From NCBI GenBank assembly GCA_005765155.1, contig VCCP01000005.1:3348001-3412000 (forward strand): 64,000 bases of DNA, read 5' to 3'. The notes under the pieces were generated by a model. The model made no database searches. It was not told the DNA's origin and worked only from the letters and a program-made list of their open reading frames with translations. Position numbers and translations under genes: made by a program. Positions 22,513 to 35,600 of the stretch are shown piece by piece (position 1 is the first letter of the stretch; each line of letters opens with the position of its first letter). This DNA comes from Zelopaecilomyces penicillatus (taxonomy: Eukaryota; Ascomycota; Sordariomycetes; Hypocreales; Pseudodiploosporaceae).

Positions 22513-23826
22513 CTAGCCGAGCTCATGCATCTGACCGCGGTTATGATCGCCGGATTGCGGGACGGGTGCCTCGTGGATAACACCCTGCTGGGGATGAAAA
22601 GGAGCGGCTGGAGGGGGCGTGTAGCCACCAGATAGACTTGGGCTCGTACTATTGTTCAATGCTTGACTCATGCGAGGGTCGCTCATATGGGAGACCGTGG
22701 GAGGGTATTGTTGGTTTGGCGACATCTGCTGGTTATTGACCGGGTAGAAGCCGACTGGGCTTTGCTGTGGGTATTGCTGAGTTGGAGATGGGTATGGCTG
22801 TTGGCTCGTAGCGACTGAATACCGGGGATCGAAATACTGTGGGTTCTGCTGCATCGGCGCTGGTGGTTGTTGTTGTTGTTGCAAGGGGGGCTGCTGCGGT
22901 TCTGGCTCAGGTTGTTTCTTCCTGCGAAGGAAGAAAAAGACAGCCAGGCCGAGCAGACCAATGGCTGCGATGCCACCAACCACACCACCAACAATGGCAC
23001 CGATTGGGGTCTTGGAGCCTCCATCGTCCTTGTTGTCGCCGCCATCATCGTTATTATCCCTGTCGCCAGTCTGAATAGCGGACGCAGTCGAGCCCGTTGA
23101 GCTGGGCGTGCTGTCCCCACTGTTGGCAGGCGGGCGTCCAAGTCCGGTGGTGGCAGTGAGCGTTCCGGTCAAGGCGATTGGGAGGAATGACCGAGACTCG
23201 CTCTGGCCATTGTACGTAGTTTGAGCTGCTTGGACGACTGAGATGTTGACGCTGCCGCAGAATAGGTCAAAAATGTTATTGGGGAAGGATATGGTGTTGC
23301 AATATGGCCTGTCCGTGTTTGTGCTACAAGTGGGTGGTGGTGTTAGTCAAGGGCCCTCCTCAATTCACGCAGTGTTTGGGATTGGAGAGCCAAGGTACCA
23401 TTTAACTGTGAATGTGTCCACCGCACAACCATTGTTGCACTTGCTCTCGGTGAAATACTGGTTATAGTCGACACAGGCGGCACGAGCATTGCAAGCTACT
23501 GTATTGCAGCAAGCAACATATCCATTTCGAGTCGACGAGGTGTAGAACACGCATGTTCCGCCCACACCGCATGTATATCCGGCACCAGGGAGGCCAGACA
23601 CAAATCCACAGGTATTGTCTGGAGCAACATAAGCCGTCACGATGCTAGAAGTGACAGCCCGTCGAAGCATGGCGGCGTGCATGCCTGGAGCCAACGTGGG
23701 CACAGGAGTGACTCCATCTCGAGCAAGGTTCACCGCGGCGGTAGCCCGAGGCTGCTGCAGTTTGAGCGCATCAGCCACGGCGCAAAGGGCCGCGAGGGCG
23801 GCGCAGACACTGGATGCCTTGTGCAT
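22513..23826 (-). CDS. Secreted Cys-rich, single-pass membrane protein (sensor-like)
   Basis: Two exons (23399-23826, 22513-23323) give 412 aa. Start chosen at 23826 because the product then begins with a signal peptide (MHKASSVCAALAALCAVADA); the frame stays open upstream to 23958 but that part is basic and not signal-like. The ectodomain, about residues 60-175, is Cys-rich (NTCGFVSG, GYTCGVGGTCVFY, GYVACCNTVACNARAACVDY, SKCNNGCAVDTF, CNTISFPNN). A Ser/Thr/Gly-rich and Asp-rich stalk follows. One transmembrane helix (IGAIVGGVVGGIAAIGLLGLAV) is flanked on its inner side by RRKK. The tail is Pro/Gln-rich with many Tyr-Pro words. The layout recalls fungal cell-wall sensors (WSC/MID type), but I recognise no WSC domain. 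The function is unknown; a wall or surface sensor is a guess from architecture. Confidence 0.82.
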
Positions 23827-25671
23827 GATGGCGAGGCTCCTTTTTCGAGTTGTTTGAACTCGAACGTCGCGTCTTGGGAACAACTTCTTCTTAACCAGGC
23901 AAGGGGAAGAGGAGGGAAGGGATGGGTCACGATGGCGCGCGTGGACTGGGCGGTTCAAATGGTTTTATTGCTTGCACAACAGGCGGCACCCCTCACAATC
24001 CAAGCTCAGAACCCATCTGCGGCATGGTCCGTCGGCTCAGACATCAAAAAAGGTCCTTCCATCACAGCAAGCTCAGCCTTAATTCAAGCTAACACCTAAT
24101 AATTAAGTTACTGGCGTGCCTGCCAGGGTCGTGCTAGGGCCGTGAGGTCCGGTTCGTCGATTGGGTGGCTTACACGAGCTGAACCCGAGCAGGCCGCTAA
24201 CCACGGTTTGGTGTTGGTGTCTGGAGGGAATCCAAGACAGATTCTCCACAGGCCGCGGCTCATCCTCTTCATGGCAGTGCTGATGCTGCTTCTACACTCA
24301 CCGCGTTTACGGCAAAGCATTCGACACACGAAGGACGAACTTGCACTTTAGGTAACCTGGGATCTGCCGTAACACGCCGGGGAAATTCATAGCATATTGT
24401 GCAACAATGCTCTTGAGGTGAATGCGTGTGCTTCGACCCACACAAAACGAAAGACACAAATTTGACATTACAGGCATGGTAGGCGTAGGCAAATAACCTT
24501 ACCTTGAATAAAGTGACAAGGACGGATATTTAAGCGATAGCGCCTCAGAATTAAGCCCACAGGGGGGGCTGTTGAAGAACGATCCCAGATGTTCCCCACA
24601 GCCAGACTGGGGCAATGGAGCAATTGAGAGTAAGCATTGGGACATTGTTTCCCCGAACATGATAGCCTTGTTTTCCACGCATCAAAAATGATTGCTCAAG
24701 TACAGAGATCGGCCTATACTGTTACGCCCGCTGTGGCATCTTGTTGTCCTGCAAACGACGTTCTGTGCATAACTGCAGCCACCACCACGATTGTTGGTGG
24801 CAGACTGACACAGGGCGTGGCTTGTTCCTGCATGCGGCGCATCTCTATCGCCATGATGGGATAACAAACCCTGTAGCAGCAACGGCAGCATCAGCAATGG
24901 CTTGAAGCCCGTTGTTGTGGTGGACAAACGGTGCAAGGCAGACTCATCCAGGCGTTGTGGAGCAGAAAGGAAGAGAAGATGGGACGAAGTTGGTCAGCCA
25001 GTGAGGCAGAAGGTACGTACCTACCTGCAGCGCTATCGATTCCAGGGTTACAACTGTGGGTACTTTCATTCAACAGCCAATCTGCTTACCTCATCCCGTC
25101 TCACCTCTCATCGCATCCTACCCTCACTGTGCAGCCATGTATCGCGTTTGACCGTGAATGAAGAGGGAAAATCAAGACGACTGTGAGACTGTCAGTAACA
25201 AACCGCCGCAACTATACGGTTTCCCAGACACTTGCAACTGGAATATGCTATTTTCATTTTCATACGATTACCCTGAGCTGCTTCTCTAGTGCCGACACTC
25301 ATCACCTCCAACCAGCACTCACTTCATCCACAGCCATACTTGGGCATACACACTCACTCAACGACCCTCACCTTCAGAGCCACCCATGAACAATATCCGC
25401 CAGATATCAACGTTGGACAACGAATCACCGAAACGAACACACGCATGTTCCTTTGCCTATACGCCACCCACATGCACATCTACCACGCCGTCTCACGGCC
25501 CCTGGCCCCGATCTGGAGCTTAAACCGGCGCTGAAGCCAGTCCCCCCCAAATGTGCAGCGGCTAGCTACAACACAAAGCTCACCATCCTATCATATAACA
25601 CGCCTTTGCTCACTGGCATCATACGTCATCCGCGTCACTTCACGTCACTTGGCTTCATCAAATCCTCACAA
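23827..25671. other. Divergent intergenic region, Cys-rich protein / RAD57-like
   Basis: About 1.85 kb between divergent starts. Short frames only, none with recognisable similarity. CT-rich and CA-rich leader-like DNA lies at 25250-25660, upstream of the RAD57-like start. Confidence 0.45.
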
Positions 25672-27075
25672 ATGACTGATCTCCTCCGTATTCTCCCGTC
25701 CTTTCCCGTTGCCCCTTTCGGCGCTCTCATTCCTACCATCGAGCGTCATGCCCTCACCACAACAGACCTCCTGGTTCTCCATCCAGCCGATATCGCTAAG
25801 CAGACAAATTTACCCATCCTTGACCTTCGTCGCTTCATCGCCGTCATCAAGGCTTCGCTCTGCAATGATCTCGTCATGACCCGGCCCTTGGTTTCACCAG
25901 AGGTGCCGGCTCCGACGTCTTCTTTGGAATCCCCTCCGAGCCCGGACTCTGCAAGCTGTTCTCGGCCCGTTGTTATCGATGAATTCATTAGCACTCTGGA
26001 TGCAGACTTGGATTCCGCTCTTGGCGGCGGCATACCCCTTGGCTGCATCACAGAATTTGCCGGTGAGAGTGGTGCCGGCAAGACTCAGTTCCTCTTGGCT
26101 TTATGTCTTGCTGTGCAGTTAGCCCCTCCCCATGGACTGGCCAAGCAGGCACTCTACATATCAACTGAATCCGGTCTTGCAACCAGACGTCTGGCACAGA
26201 TGCTTGACGGCAACCAAATCCTACAAGAAGCCGCCCAGGCCGGCAATCCTGTCTCACTCGACAATATCCTCAGCGCCGTCACCCCTGATCTAGAGTCTCA
26301 GGACCACATCCTTGAGTATCAAGTCCCCGTCCTTCTTTCCAGACATCAAATAGGTCTTTTAGTCATTGATTCGGTTGCTGCAAACTACCGCGCTGAGTTC
26401 GAGCGCCAAGGCTCTCATGGCTCTAACATGGCCACTCGAAGTGCGGAGCTTGTGCGGCTCGGTGCCTTGCTTCGGGACCTTGCACGCAGACACAACATTG
26501 CAGTTGTAGTTGCCAATCAAGTAGCTGATCGGTTTTCTTCCTCGCCTCTCATATCACGTAGCATGCCCTTTAGGAGCAGCATCGCACACCCGCCCCCAGA
26601 AAGCCCCCTTGCCTCGAGAAGCATGCCTCCTCCGCCCATTATGTCTAGCAATCCCTCCTCATCGGTCCCATTCTCATTCCCAGACGAGAACCCTCCATCA
26701 TATGCAGCCCTTCAATTAGACCACCAGCAGCGCTGGATCACGGGTTGGGGCGACGACCCGCGTGCCTATCGTGCCCTCAAGAACCCGAGTCTTGGCCTAG
26801 TATGGTCTACACAAATAGCTTGCCGCATCGCGCTCTTCAAGCGCCCTGTTTATGGGCGTCCTCGCAGATTAGCGGCCCCACTTGACGCAGATGATGATGC
26901 TGATAGGTCTGAGGCTACACTGAAATCTTGGAGACGATGGATGAAGGTGGTTTTTGCGCCGCATGTCAAGGCATCAGGGCAAGGAGTAAACGACGCAGCC
27001 GAATTTCAAATCACCATGGAAGGCCTCAAAGCCATTAAAGCTATCAACCCAGAAAATAGGTCTAAGCCGCCCTAA
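25672..27075 (+). CDS. RAD57: RecA-like recombination mediator, RAD57/XRCC3 type
   Basis: Rad51 paralogue that helps load or stabilise Rad51 filaments in homologous recombination. Single exon, 467 aa. The frame is open upstream, but the ATG at 25672 is chosen because conserved sequence begins there. An N-terminal helical segment resembles the Rad51-family HhH region (LLVLHPADIAKQTNLPILDLRRFI). The core has the ALGGGIPLGCITEFAG lead-in, Walker A GESGAGKTQ at residues 131-139, LYISTESG, and Walker B LLVIDSVAANYR. The NIAVVVANQVADRF strand follows. A Ser/Pro-rich insert of about 60 residues then interrupts the ATPase core before LGLVWSTQIACRIAL. Fungal Rad57 proteins carry such variable inserts, but its length and its repeated SRSMP words are notable. 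XRCC3/RAD55 are the alternatives. Confidence 0.85.
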   Translation: MTDLLRILPSFPVAPFGALIPTIERHALTTTDLLVLHPADIAKQTNLPILDLRRFIAVIKASLCNDLVMTRPLVSPEVPAPTSSLESPPSPDSASCSRPVVIDEFISTLDADLDSALGGGIPLGCITEFAGESGAGKTQFLLALCLAVQLAPPHGLAKQALYISTESGLATRRLAQMLDGNQILQEAAQAGNPVSLDNILSAVTPDLESQDHILEYQVPVLLSRHQIGLLVIDSVAANYRAEFERQGSHGSNMATRSAELVRLGALLRDLARRHNIAVVVANQVADRFSSSPLISRSMPFRSSIAHPPPESPLASRSMPPPPIMSSNPSSSVPFSFPDENPPSYAALQLDHQQRWITGWGDDPRAYRALKNPSLGLVWSTQIACRIALFKRPVYGRPRRLAAPLDADDDADRSEATLKSWRRWMKVVFAPHVKASGQGVNDAAEFQITMEGLKAIKAINPENRSKPP

Positions 27076-27303
27076 GTATAGGTCTCGTCATGTAAAAAAC
27101 AACAAAAGCAGGATAAAGAAAAATAAGGAGTTACGACGGTCTTTCAATTTGACACAGTAGCATCATTAAATATGTGTTGGATTCTCAAGTATATTTCAGT
27201 AATCCACATTCCTCCCCCGACCAAGACGCCATTGTTCTATGCAAATACCAACAGCAAGTGTGGCTACATCAGTTGTCTTTAACAACCCCGAAAACGGCCC
27301 AGC
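27076..27303. other. Short convergent gap, RAD57-like / RPC2
   Basis: About 228 bp between stop codons on opposite strands. It is A-rich after the RAD57 stop and presumably contains both poly(A) sites; the 3' UTRs may overlap. Confidence 0.45.
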
Positions 27304-30300
27304 TCATCTGGGATGGGGGAACTCATCCTCCACTTGTAAACGTACTCCCACATTCATACTTATCAGCTCTTGTACAAGTAGTTTGGCAGCATATGGCATA
27401 GTCATCTTTGTGACCTCTCTGGTGCTCTTGCAAGTATTGCAGTAATTCTGGTATCCAAACAGACCACACTGCTGGCAAATGTCAATTATTACGCCGTCTG
27501 AGCTGATCATCAGACGTTCTAGGAGTAACTGCGAGGCTCCGTAAGCGATCAAACAATCGCGTTCCATTTCTCCCAGTCGCAGACCACCATCTCGTGATCG
27601 ACCTTCGGTTGGCTGTCGGGTAAGAATAGCCCGAGGGCCACGAGATCGAGAGTGCATCTTGTCTTGAACCATATGCTTCAAGCGCTGATAGTAAATGGGA
27701 CCATTGAAGACATACGCTTCAAGAGGCTCTCCCGTTATGCCTGATGTGAAGTAATCTTTACCCTCCCATGAAAACCCATGATCCACCAAGACTTGGCTCA
27801 TCTCCTCAACAGGGTGCGATCGGAAAGCATCACCAAACCCGTAATCTTTACGGCCATGGATGATAGACGCCTTTCCTGTCAGACATTCAAGAAGTTTTCC
27901 CACCGTCATTCGCGATGGGAAACCGTGAGGGTTCATGATAATGTCTGGAGTAAGACCTTTGTCGGAAAAGGGCAGATCTTCTTGATCAACAATGATGCCA
28001 ACAACACCTTTTTGACCGTGACGAGAGGAGAACTTGTCGCCCAGCTCGGGCCGTCGCGTCTGCCTCGTCTGAACCTTGATAACGGTTGTGTCTTTCTCTG
28101 TTTGGGAGATCATCACTTTGTCAATGTAAGCAGGATCAGCAATGCGATATGACACCGCAGAATCACGGTACTCGCTAGGACCTCGATCGAGGCCTATGCC
28201 TGTTGTGGTCATATCAAGCGGTGTTTCCTTTTTAATCATGGCCTCGCCCGAGTGGATCCTATGGCCAACAATGGCAAGGCCATCATCATCCAAAGCCTCA
28301 TGCTTCACGGTACGGCGCATGATTCCCCCTTCACCTTCTTCATTTACAGGGTCACCTATGCGCTCCCTCCTCCCGTTGGGATACTTCTGTAATTCGGTGG
28401 TGTACTTTCGGAATACTTGGCATCGCCCAAAACCTCTGTCAAGCGATGCTTTGTTTAGCACGAGGGCATCTTCAATATCATAACCTGAATAAGACATGAC
28501 AACGACGGTGGCATTTTGTCCAGCGGGCAACTTGTCGTAGTTAATGAGCTGGATTGTTTTCGTAATGACCATGGGTCGCTGAGGATAGACCAATGTGTAG
28601 AGGAGGGTATCAATACGGTTGAACTGGTTGTGTGCAATGGCTCCAATGGCTTGTTTACCCATGGCACATTGGTAGGTATTTCGGGGGGACTGGTTATGAT
28701 GAGGGAAAGGAATCAATCCTGCCACAGCGCCAAGAAGTGTGAAGGGTTCTATCTCAAGATGGGTTGTACTTTTTGTGACTTGGTCTTCATACAACGTGAT
28801 GAGCGTGTCGTTCTCCTCATTAACATCAAGATATTCGACAACTCCGTTTGTCAAGAAGTCGTCAAATGTCACTTTTCCAAGTTGGAGAAGGCGTAGGTGT
28901 TCCGGCTTGAGCTTCTGGATGCCATTTTTGACGATGATGTATGGTCGACAAATGCGGCCTTCGTCAGTGGCAATGTGGACGGCATTAAAATGAGAATTGA
29001 GATTGATGCTGACAAAGGGCGAGATCCATCCCCGACGACGCATCGTGCGGAATCTTGCAGCGAATCGCTTTGGGTATCGAGTCAGAGCAAATGGGGTACC
29101 GTTGACATGAATTATGTACGACCCTTCACGGTGCATTTCGGCACCAGAAAAGTTCCTGATGGGTTCTACTCCCACATCAAGGGTGAATATCCATCGCTTC
29201 ACGGGAGCCTCTTCCACATTGGTTGTAATATGTGTCATCATTGCAAGATTCTTGACTAGACCACATGCTTCTCCCTCAGGGGTATCTGAGGGACATAGCA
29301 TACCCCACTGAGATGGCTGAAGAGCTCTCGGCCCGCTGACCTTGCGAGTCTTCTCAAACTGACTGCTGATACGTGTCATCATTCCCAGAGCACTGATATA
29401 ACTTAGCCGGCTCAAGACGTGAGTGACACCAGCTCGGTTCATGTTGAACCGCTTGACAGTCCAATTTCCTGTTTGGATGGCTCGGTTTATGCCTATACCA
29501 ATACTGTTGGCGTGGTTGCTAATCATATGGACCGCATCCAACGCTACAGCCCGGTTGTTCTTTTTCAGAAACTTGTCAATAGACATCTTGACTTCAACCA
29601 TAAATCGCTTGAAAAGATCCTCAAAAAGAAGAGAGAGAAGCTGGCCAGCAAGCTCGAGTCGTTTGTTACCAACAAAGTCCCTATCATCAACAAGTTTGGT
29701 ATCCTGAGAGGCCATCAAGACCCTTCGGGTCATCATGGCCACATAAATGGCTTTGGGGTAAAAGTCCAACCCTTCAATGGGGACATGCGCAATGACGAGA
29801 TTGGCCAGGGCGTCCAAGCCCTCTTCAACATTGTTGCGGCGAACTTGAGCACCAAATTGGCCTTTGCGGGAACCCATTTTTACACGTGTACCAATGTATT
29901 CTAACGCCTGGTGCTGCGTGAATACCCCTACTTTGGTGGCTTCGTCAAAGTTGATGAGGAAATCGTCTTGGTATCTGCCATCAGACCCAGCAACAAGCTG
30001 CATAATTTCGTAATCAGAGAGGCCACCCAATGCTTTTAGTATGACCACAATTGGGATTCCTTCTACCAGCACGTTGTGGGTTAGAACAATTCTGTCCTTC
30101 TTCATCGTCACATATGTCTTTGATTTTCGTTCATGGGTCGAACTTGTGACGGAGGCGGAAATGATGTTGTTCTTTTCGTCCGCTTCGACAATAACACGAT
30201 TCTTGCTCAACTGCTCCTGTATCAAAATGACCTTTTCTGTTCCATTGATGATGAAGTAACCGCCGGGATCCAAGGGACACTCGTTCATCATCTCCATTTG

Positions 30301-30959
30301 GGCATTGTTTGCGCCGCCAAGCCGACATTTGGAGCTTCGCAGCATCACAGGCATGCGGCCAAGGGGGACATTCCTCCTCACAATCTTTTGTTTGTCTCGA
30401 ATGTAAGTAATATCAACCAGTATAGGAGCAGCATATGTCATGTCTCTCAGGCGACATTCCATGGGAGTGACTTCTGTGCGAGATTTGGAGTCATTGTAGT
30501 CCTGTCGGCGAGGTCGGTCAACTCGGATGTCGGTAAATCTATAGTAAATTACGGTTAGACAAGTGTTTTGGTTGCATTGAAGTGGGTGAAGGCGCACTCT
30601 AGCCAGAAATTACTGTCCACATCACTTCGAATTGTGCGATTGGCGCGCACAATCTCCTTGATCTCCTGTTCGACGAAGAAGTTGTATGAGTCAATGTGTC
30701 TAAACTGAACGTCAGTGATGATTCACAAATGCGTGTTGCCTATATTTATGGTTTGGTAACTTACTGCTTCACAAGACCTTTTGAGAAGTTAGCAAATGTA
30801 TTCAAGCTTGGAGCTATCGAGAGGAGTCTCACCTTTGACCTTCAGGAAAGCTGGTAGCAGCTGGAACTTGTCTTCCTTAGTAGAAATGGGGTCTGTAAGC
30901 TTCTTGCCGTTGTAGAAGGGCTCCAGTAGGGCCTCAAAGCCATCGTCTATCGACGGCAT
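27304..30959 (-). CDS. RET1: RNA polymerase III second-largest subunit (RPC2/Ret1)
   Basis: Catalytic subunit of Pol III, which makes tRNA, 5S and U6 RNA. Four exons (30833-30959, 30765-30777, 30598-30699, 27304-30538) give 1158 aa, close to the ~1150 aa of yeast Ret1. The Pol III identity comes from the N-terminus, LLPAFLKVKGLVKQHIDSYNFFV, and the C-terminus, rather than the Pol II RPB2 pattern. Further blocks are NGTEKVILIQEQLSKNRV, the DTPEGEACGLVKNLAMM region, SRHGQKGVVGII, and the C-terminal zinc site CQQCG...CNTCKS. Exon 2 is only 13 nt. The ATG at 30959 is the first in frame; an in-frame stop lies a short distance upstream, so a further 5' exon is possible but not needed. Many antisense frames over this gene are shadows. 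Confidence 0.95.
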
Positions 30960-32636
30960 GTTGTATGTCACCGCGCAGGATACATCTATATGTTATGGCA
31001 CGTGTTTAAGTGACGTCTGTATGGAATTGGAGATCCCAGGATTCGGCCACTGGTGGCTTTTGGAGTTGCTTGGAAAAAAAGTTCCTGCCCCGCGGTTATC
31101 GCTTGAGACCCGCTTTTTTTCTAGCTGACTGAGCTGGTGGGGGACGACTTACAAGGCGGGCATGGCCGATGAGATAAGGTAGGGATCACGTGGAATGCCC
31201 AGCAGCAGTCAGTTGGAGGAAATCCTCCGAAACGACGATGAATTGAACATCGTGACTGTATGGTAGGTAGGTAGGCAGGCTATGTTTAGTCCGCCCATCG
31301 AAACATAATGTGGTATGCACGCCACGACATAGTGCGTATACTACTAATCTATAATCAACGTAACTTTTTTTTGACGCAACCAATCCGCTGCTAATAAGAA
31401 CGAAGAAACAGAATGACCAAGGGGAGTGCAGCAGTCTTCGCACGCACATGGCAAAGTCCCATTAACAGAAGTAGCAAAATCTCGCAACCGCCAGACTGCG
31501 ACTCATGTCACATAAGCCGTTCTGGTTTTTCTAAAGAAATCTGACAAATGGCAGCGGCTGCAAGATATACTCTTCAGTGGGAAGATATCACATGTAACCC
31601 ACCTAGGTAATGCAGACAAACAATAATTGGCATGACACGGTCCAGGGTAATTGTCAGTTCTCCCCGAAGAATGGCACGCCGGAATCTTGCAGGTACACGG
31701 CCTAACAACGGCTGCGACATAAAGGACCGAGCAATTCTGGCCGTGTCCCGAAACTAGACACCACGCTTAACGCGCATCGACCTGGCTGGCACATATATGG
31801 CCCACTCTGTCAAGACGTGTCGTCATGCTGCACTTATTCGCAGCTGGTTGATGCAGGGTCGAGTTTGTTCTGCATCCATGCAGCATCCGTAGGTACTAAG
31901 GTAGTAGTTACCTTATATTACCTTAGTCCCTACCTGGTAATCACGCAGGCTGCTTTGCTACATTGGTGGTTGGTCCGTAGGAAGGTTGACCAAGATGGAG
32001 GTGGGGGTGAGACTGCCTGGCTGCATTGAGAAGCGGCAACAGGTTAGTCCACCAGCACGCAGCTTGTTTTACCCCAGACGCACCTGGCGCGTCAAGCACT
32101 GGTCCAGATATGTATGTCATTAGAACTGATAACTGACGTCCCACCTGCGAGCTCTTTTTTTCCTACTCCCGTGACCCCAAGGGTATTGACGGCATTCACG
32201 GCTGAAACCAATTTGAGCAACATATCCAATCATCGACTGAAACCTCGAGAAATTGTGAAGAGACACCTCGGCGGCTAGACTGGCCATTGAGGAGTCAACA
32301 TTCCCGTTCGTATCACCTACAGCTAGCAGTGTATACGTAGTAGTCTCTAAGTAGCTAACCTTGCCACTCTCTGGCCCCGGTTGAGCCGCCCAGGTTTTAT
32401 ACTATGTAATTATAGTGAAGCCTTATATACTATAATCGTTACTATCAGGTACGTGTACAGTACTGTGTAGGTAGTAAGTATTTCTTGCTGAATATTTGGC
32501 GGGTTGCACATGGGGAGGTCGACTGACTGCGGAGCAATTGCCGAGTTGCGAGATTTTTTGGACTATTGGGCGGTTACCCCGAGGAGGGCCGTCAGAGTCG
32601 GGAACCATGAGACGAAAACCCCCTCATCTCGTCATC

Positions 32637-32652
32637 ATCACTGATCAGTGAT
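32637..32652. repeat. 16-bp perfect palindrome
   Basis: ATCACTGATCAGTGAT reads the same on both strands. It is an isolated palindrome in a gene-free stretch; a dimeric DNA-binding site is possible, but nothing nearby supports a regulator. Confidence 0.6.
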
Positions 32653-35600
32653 CACTGTTGAGAGAAGAAGGTAGTGGTCGGGCAACGGCCCATCTGAGAC
32701 GCGGGCAATTCCTTGTTGCGGCCGACCTCATTGGGCAAGGCGTGGGCGGAAGGGGACCATTGTCGTTTAGTGCACGACGCTTGATCGGTTGGCAGCACGG
32801 CCGAGAGGGGCGTCGGCTTGGTGCCGGCTGCCCAACAGGGTAAAGTGCTGGATGGTTTGCATATCAAGAACGGCGCTACCTCAGAGCAACCTCAAGAGGC
32901 ACACAGGCACCTTTCCAGTTGTGGCATCGAGGTTTCAGAAGTCGGGGCTACCCGCACCTGCCGCTCAACCGCATCAAAAAGCTTTTCATATCTGTGCTGC
33001 GATTCGCCTCGAGGAGTTTATCAGTGATAGGATTGGCTAGCTACGCTGGACAGATGGGTGATTTTGGAAAGCAATGGAATCGCATAGTTGACATGTGTTA
33101 TGGGCGTCCGGAAACATAGGATATTACTACCCAAGCAACCAAGCAATATTATATGAGTGCTAAATAGGACAATGCCGGATGGCCAGAACTGGCACTCCGC
33201 ATGCTTCCGAGTGTACAAATCTGGAGGCAGAGAAGAACGGACGATCCTCCGCAGCTGTCGCCATGCACAGTCAACATCACGGGACATCTTCAAAGGTAAC
33301 ACGGAAAAACTTCGCATGCTACGAAGCTCGTTCATAATCGGCCCGTCAGCATACTACGAGTTCATATACACCTACAACTAGTTACTCTATTTAAAAGGCG
33401 CTTACGGACAACGATCGAAAACCAGGCTGATGCAAACGGACTTGGAGAACAGAGACCGTCATCGTAATAAACAGTCTCGAGCCTCCTTGAGCCGCCCCAA
33501 TGGGCGTGAGCCTAAAAATGAGGTTAATGACTGAATTTAATGTTTTGTTGTCATTCATTTGTTTGTGTCACGAGTACGAAGCAACCACTGTACCTACATA
33601 CGAACTCGGACTGGGTCTCAAATGCCCTCAGTCATGCTTCTGGCTCACTGGCGGCAGTGTCGCCGCTCACTAAAAGTTAGCGCCCTTTACTGGAACACTG
33701 CTTGTCTCTACACCGACTTTTGGTGGGTGGACCCTCGCTGTTGTTGACGTCGCCGGCATCGCCGCCATGTGGGGAGATAGACCCTTTTTCAACTTTTTCT
33801 CCCTCGCTCTTCTCTGACTGGAGGCAACGCTACTGGTGCTAAGATGGGCTCAGATGGTGTCTCGCGAGTCTCAACGTTTCCTTGGACCCCACCCAGATAT
33901 CTGGTCCGGCCTTGTCTTGGCACGCACGTCGGTTTTCCTTCACATTTTGAGGGATGGATGTGCATCACGCAAACCACCTGTCCTCTGATGAACGTGCTGA
34001 ACCTATTGCGGTTGAATGGTGACTATAGGCGAGAGCATTGTCTTGCTTGGCCCATCAGGCAACGGCCTGACAGCGCCCATCCATCACGTTACTGTCATTC
34101 TGTCATTCAATTTGCAGTCACAAATAAGGTGTGCCCTTTGCCACCACACGACGCCGGCTGTTCCTGATGCTTCCTCGGTCCGACCATCCATTGCCTCAAA
34201 TGTGTTCCGTGCTGTCTTCGGTGTTGGCGGCTAATGCGCGCGCATTTGCCCATACAGTGCATCGTCGTCGTTTGGACGGGGGCCCAGGTAGGTAGCATCG
34301 ACCAGGCTGCTTGTCAAGCAGGTAGATGTGGCGTTAAGGCTGGATGGGGGCACACTTGGTGAGCACGCACTCCATGTGTTGGTATCCAATCGAATCAACA
34401 CAGTACGTATTATACATCTGGTGTTTGCCTGTCACAGAAGACGAAGACGAAACACCGGGCGTGCTCCCTCTTTCTTCACTACTTTAATAGTGCAGTTGTT
34501 ATCAACATTAATATCACATTGCAAACACCCCGTTCGCTTAGGACAGAGCGGTAAGCACACACTGTCAAGCAGGCCATACTAGGTGCATGCGATGTAGCTG
34601 TTTTTATTTGATCTTTACAGCGTATCAAATACGGAATACACAAGGAGATATCAAGAACACTCCACCGCACTCAACTCATGATAGGGTAGCTTCGCCAACA
34701 TAAATTGCAGACGACATGCTGGGCGATGGCGTAAAAGCAAAAGCTATGACCAGTCCCCGTCGAGATCTGGAAGCTGCAGAACCAGGTAATACTGCTTTGA
34801 TGTGCTCGTACACACGCACAGTTCTGAGGGTTTATGGGCGGCTTGAAGTGCCTATACCCACAAGAAACCCACCAAATGGATTGGCTAATTGGGGTTGATA
34901 ACACAGCAACGTTAGTTTTGACCCCGTCAGAATGGACAGAGCCGCACTGTTGATGAACTGTACTGGTGAAGCTTCTGGGTAGTTGCTCTAAATTTTTGTT
35001 CAAGACACGTACGTACTGTTTCTTGGTCTCTTCCATCCCACTTTACACTATTCGGCCCCCATCCATGAACAATATTCGGAACAATAATGTTCTTTGGAAC
35101 TTGATACACAATTGGCCGTGCATTTGATCACATGGCAGTCTTGACAATGCAAGGAGGCTGCTCGGAACCCGGATAAATCACCGACGGGTAAGCAAAGTTG
35201 CCCGCCCAATACGACATCTTGGGGCTGAAATCAGCAACAAAAACACGGCTGAGTAGCCTCGTTTGAACAAGGAACGGGGCTGAGAGAAGTAATGAAGAGT
35301 CCAAGTTAGATGGTAAAATGCAGTAGGTAGTTAGTTTGATAACTAGGATAAGGGGACAATTACTCTTATTAGAATGAGGTGGGCAGTACCTGTAGGAATC
35401 TATCTGTCGCTGGTTGGATTCAGAACTGGCTTTTGATGTCAGGTCAATACCTAATTATTAACTGTGCTATCTTACACCGTTGTAAGCCACCACTTGCTAC
35501 TGTAAACACTAACCTTATAAGCTATTGCAGTACTTATACAGTGCTCAGGGCAACGATGCCCTGCACACTGACATCTTTTTCCGCGACTCGACACGTCAAC

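Noticed and set aside
27778..30558. Several plus-strand frames of 85-160 codons over RPC2
   Set aside because: All are shadows of the Pol III subunit frame on the minus strand.
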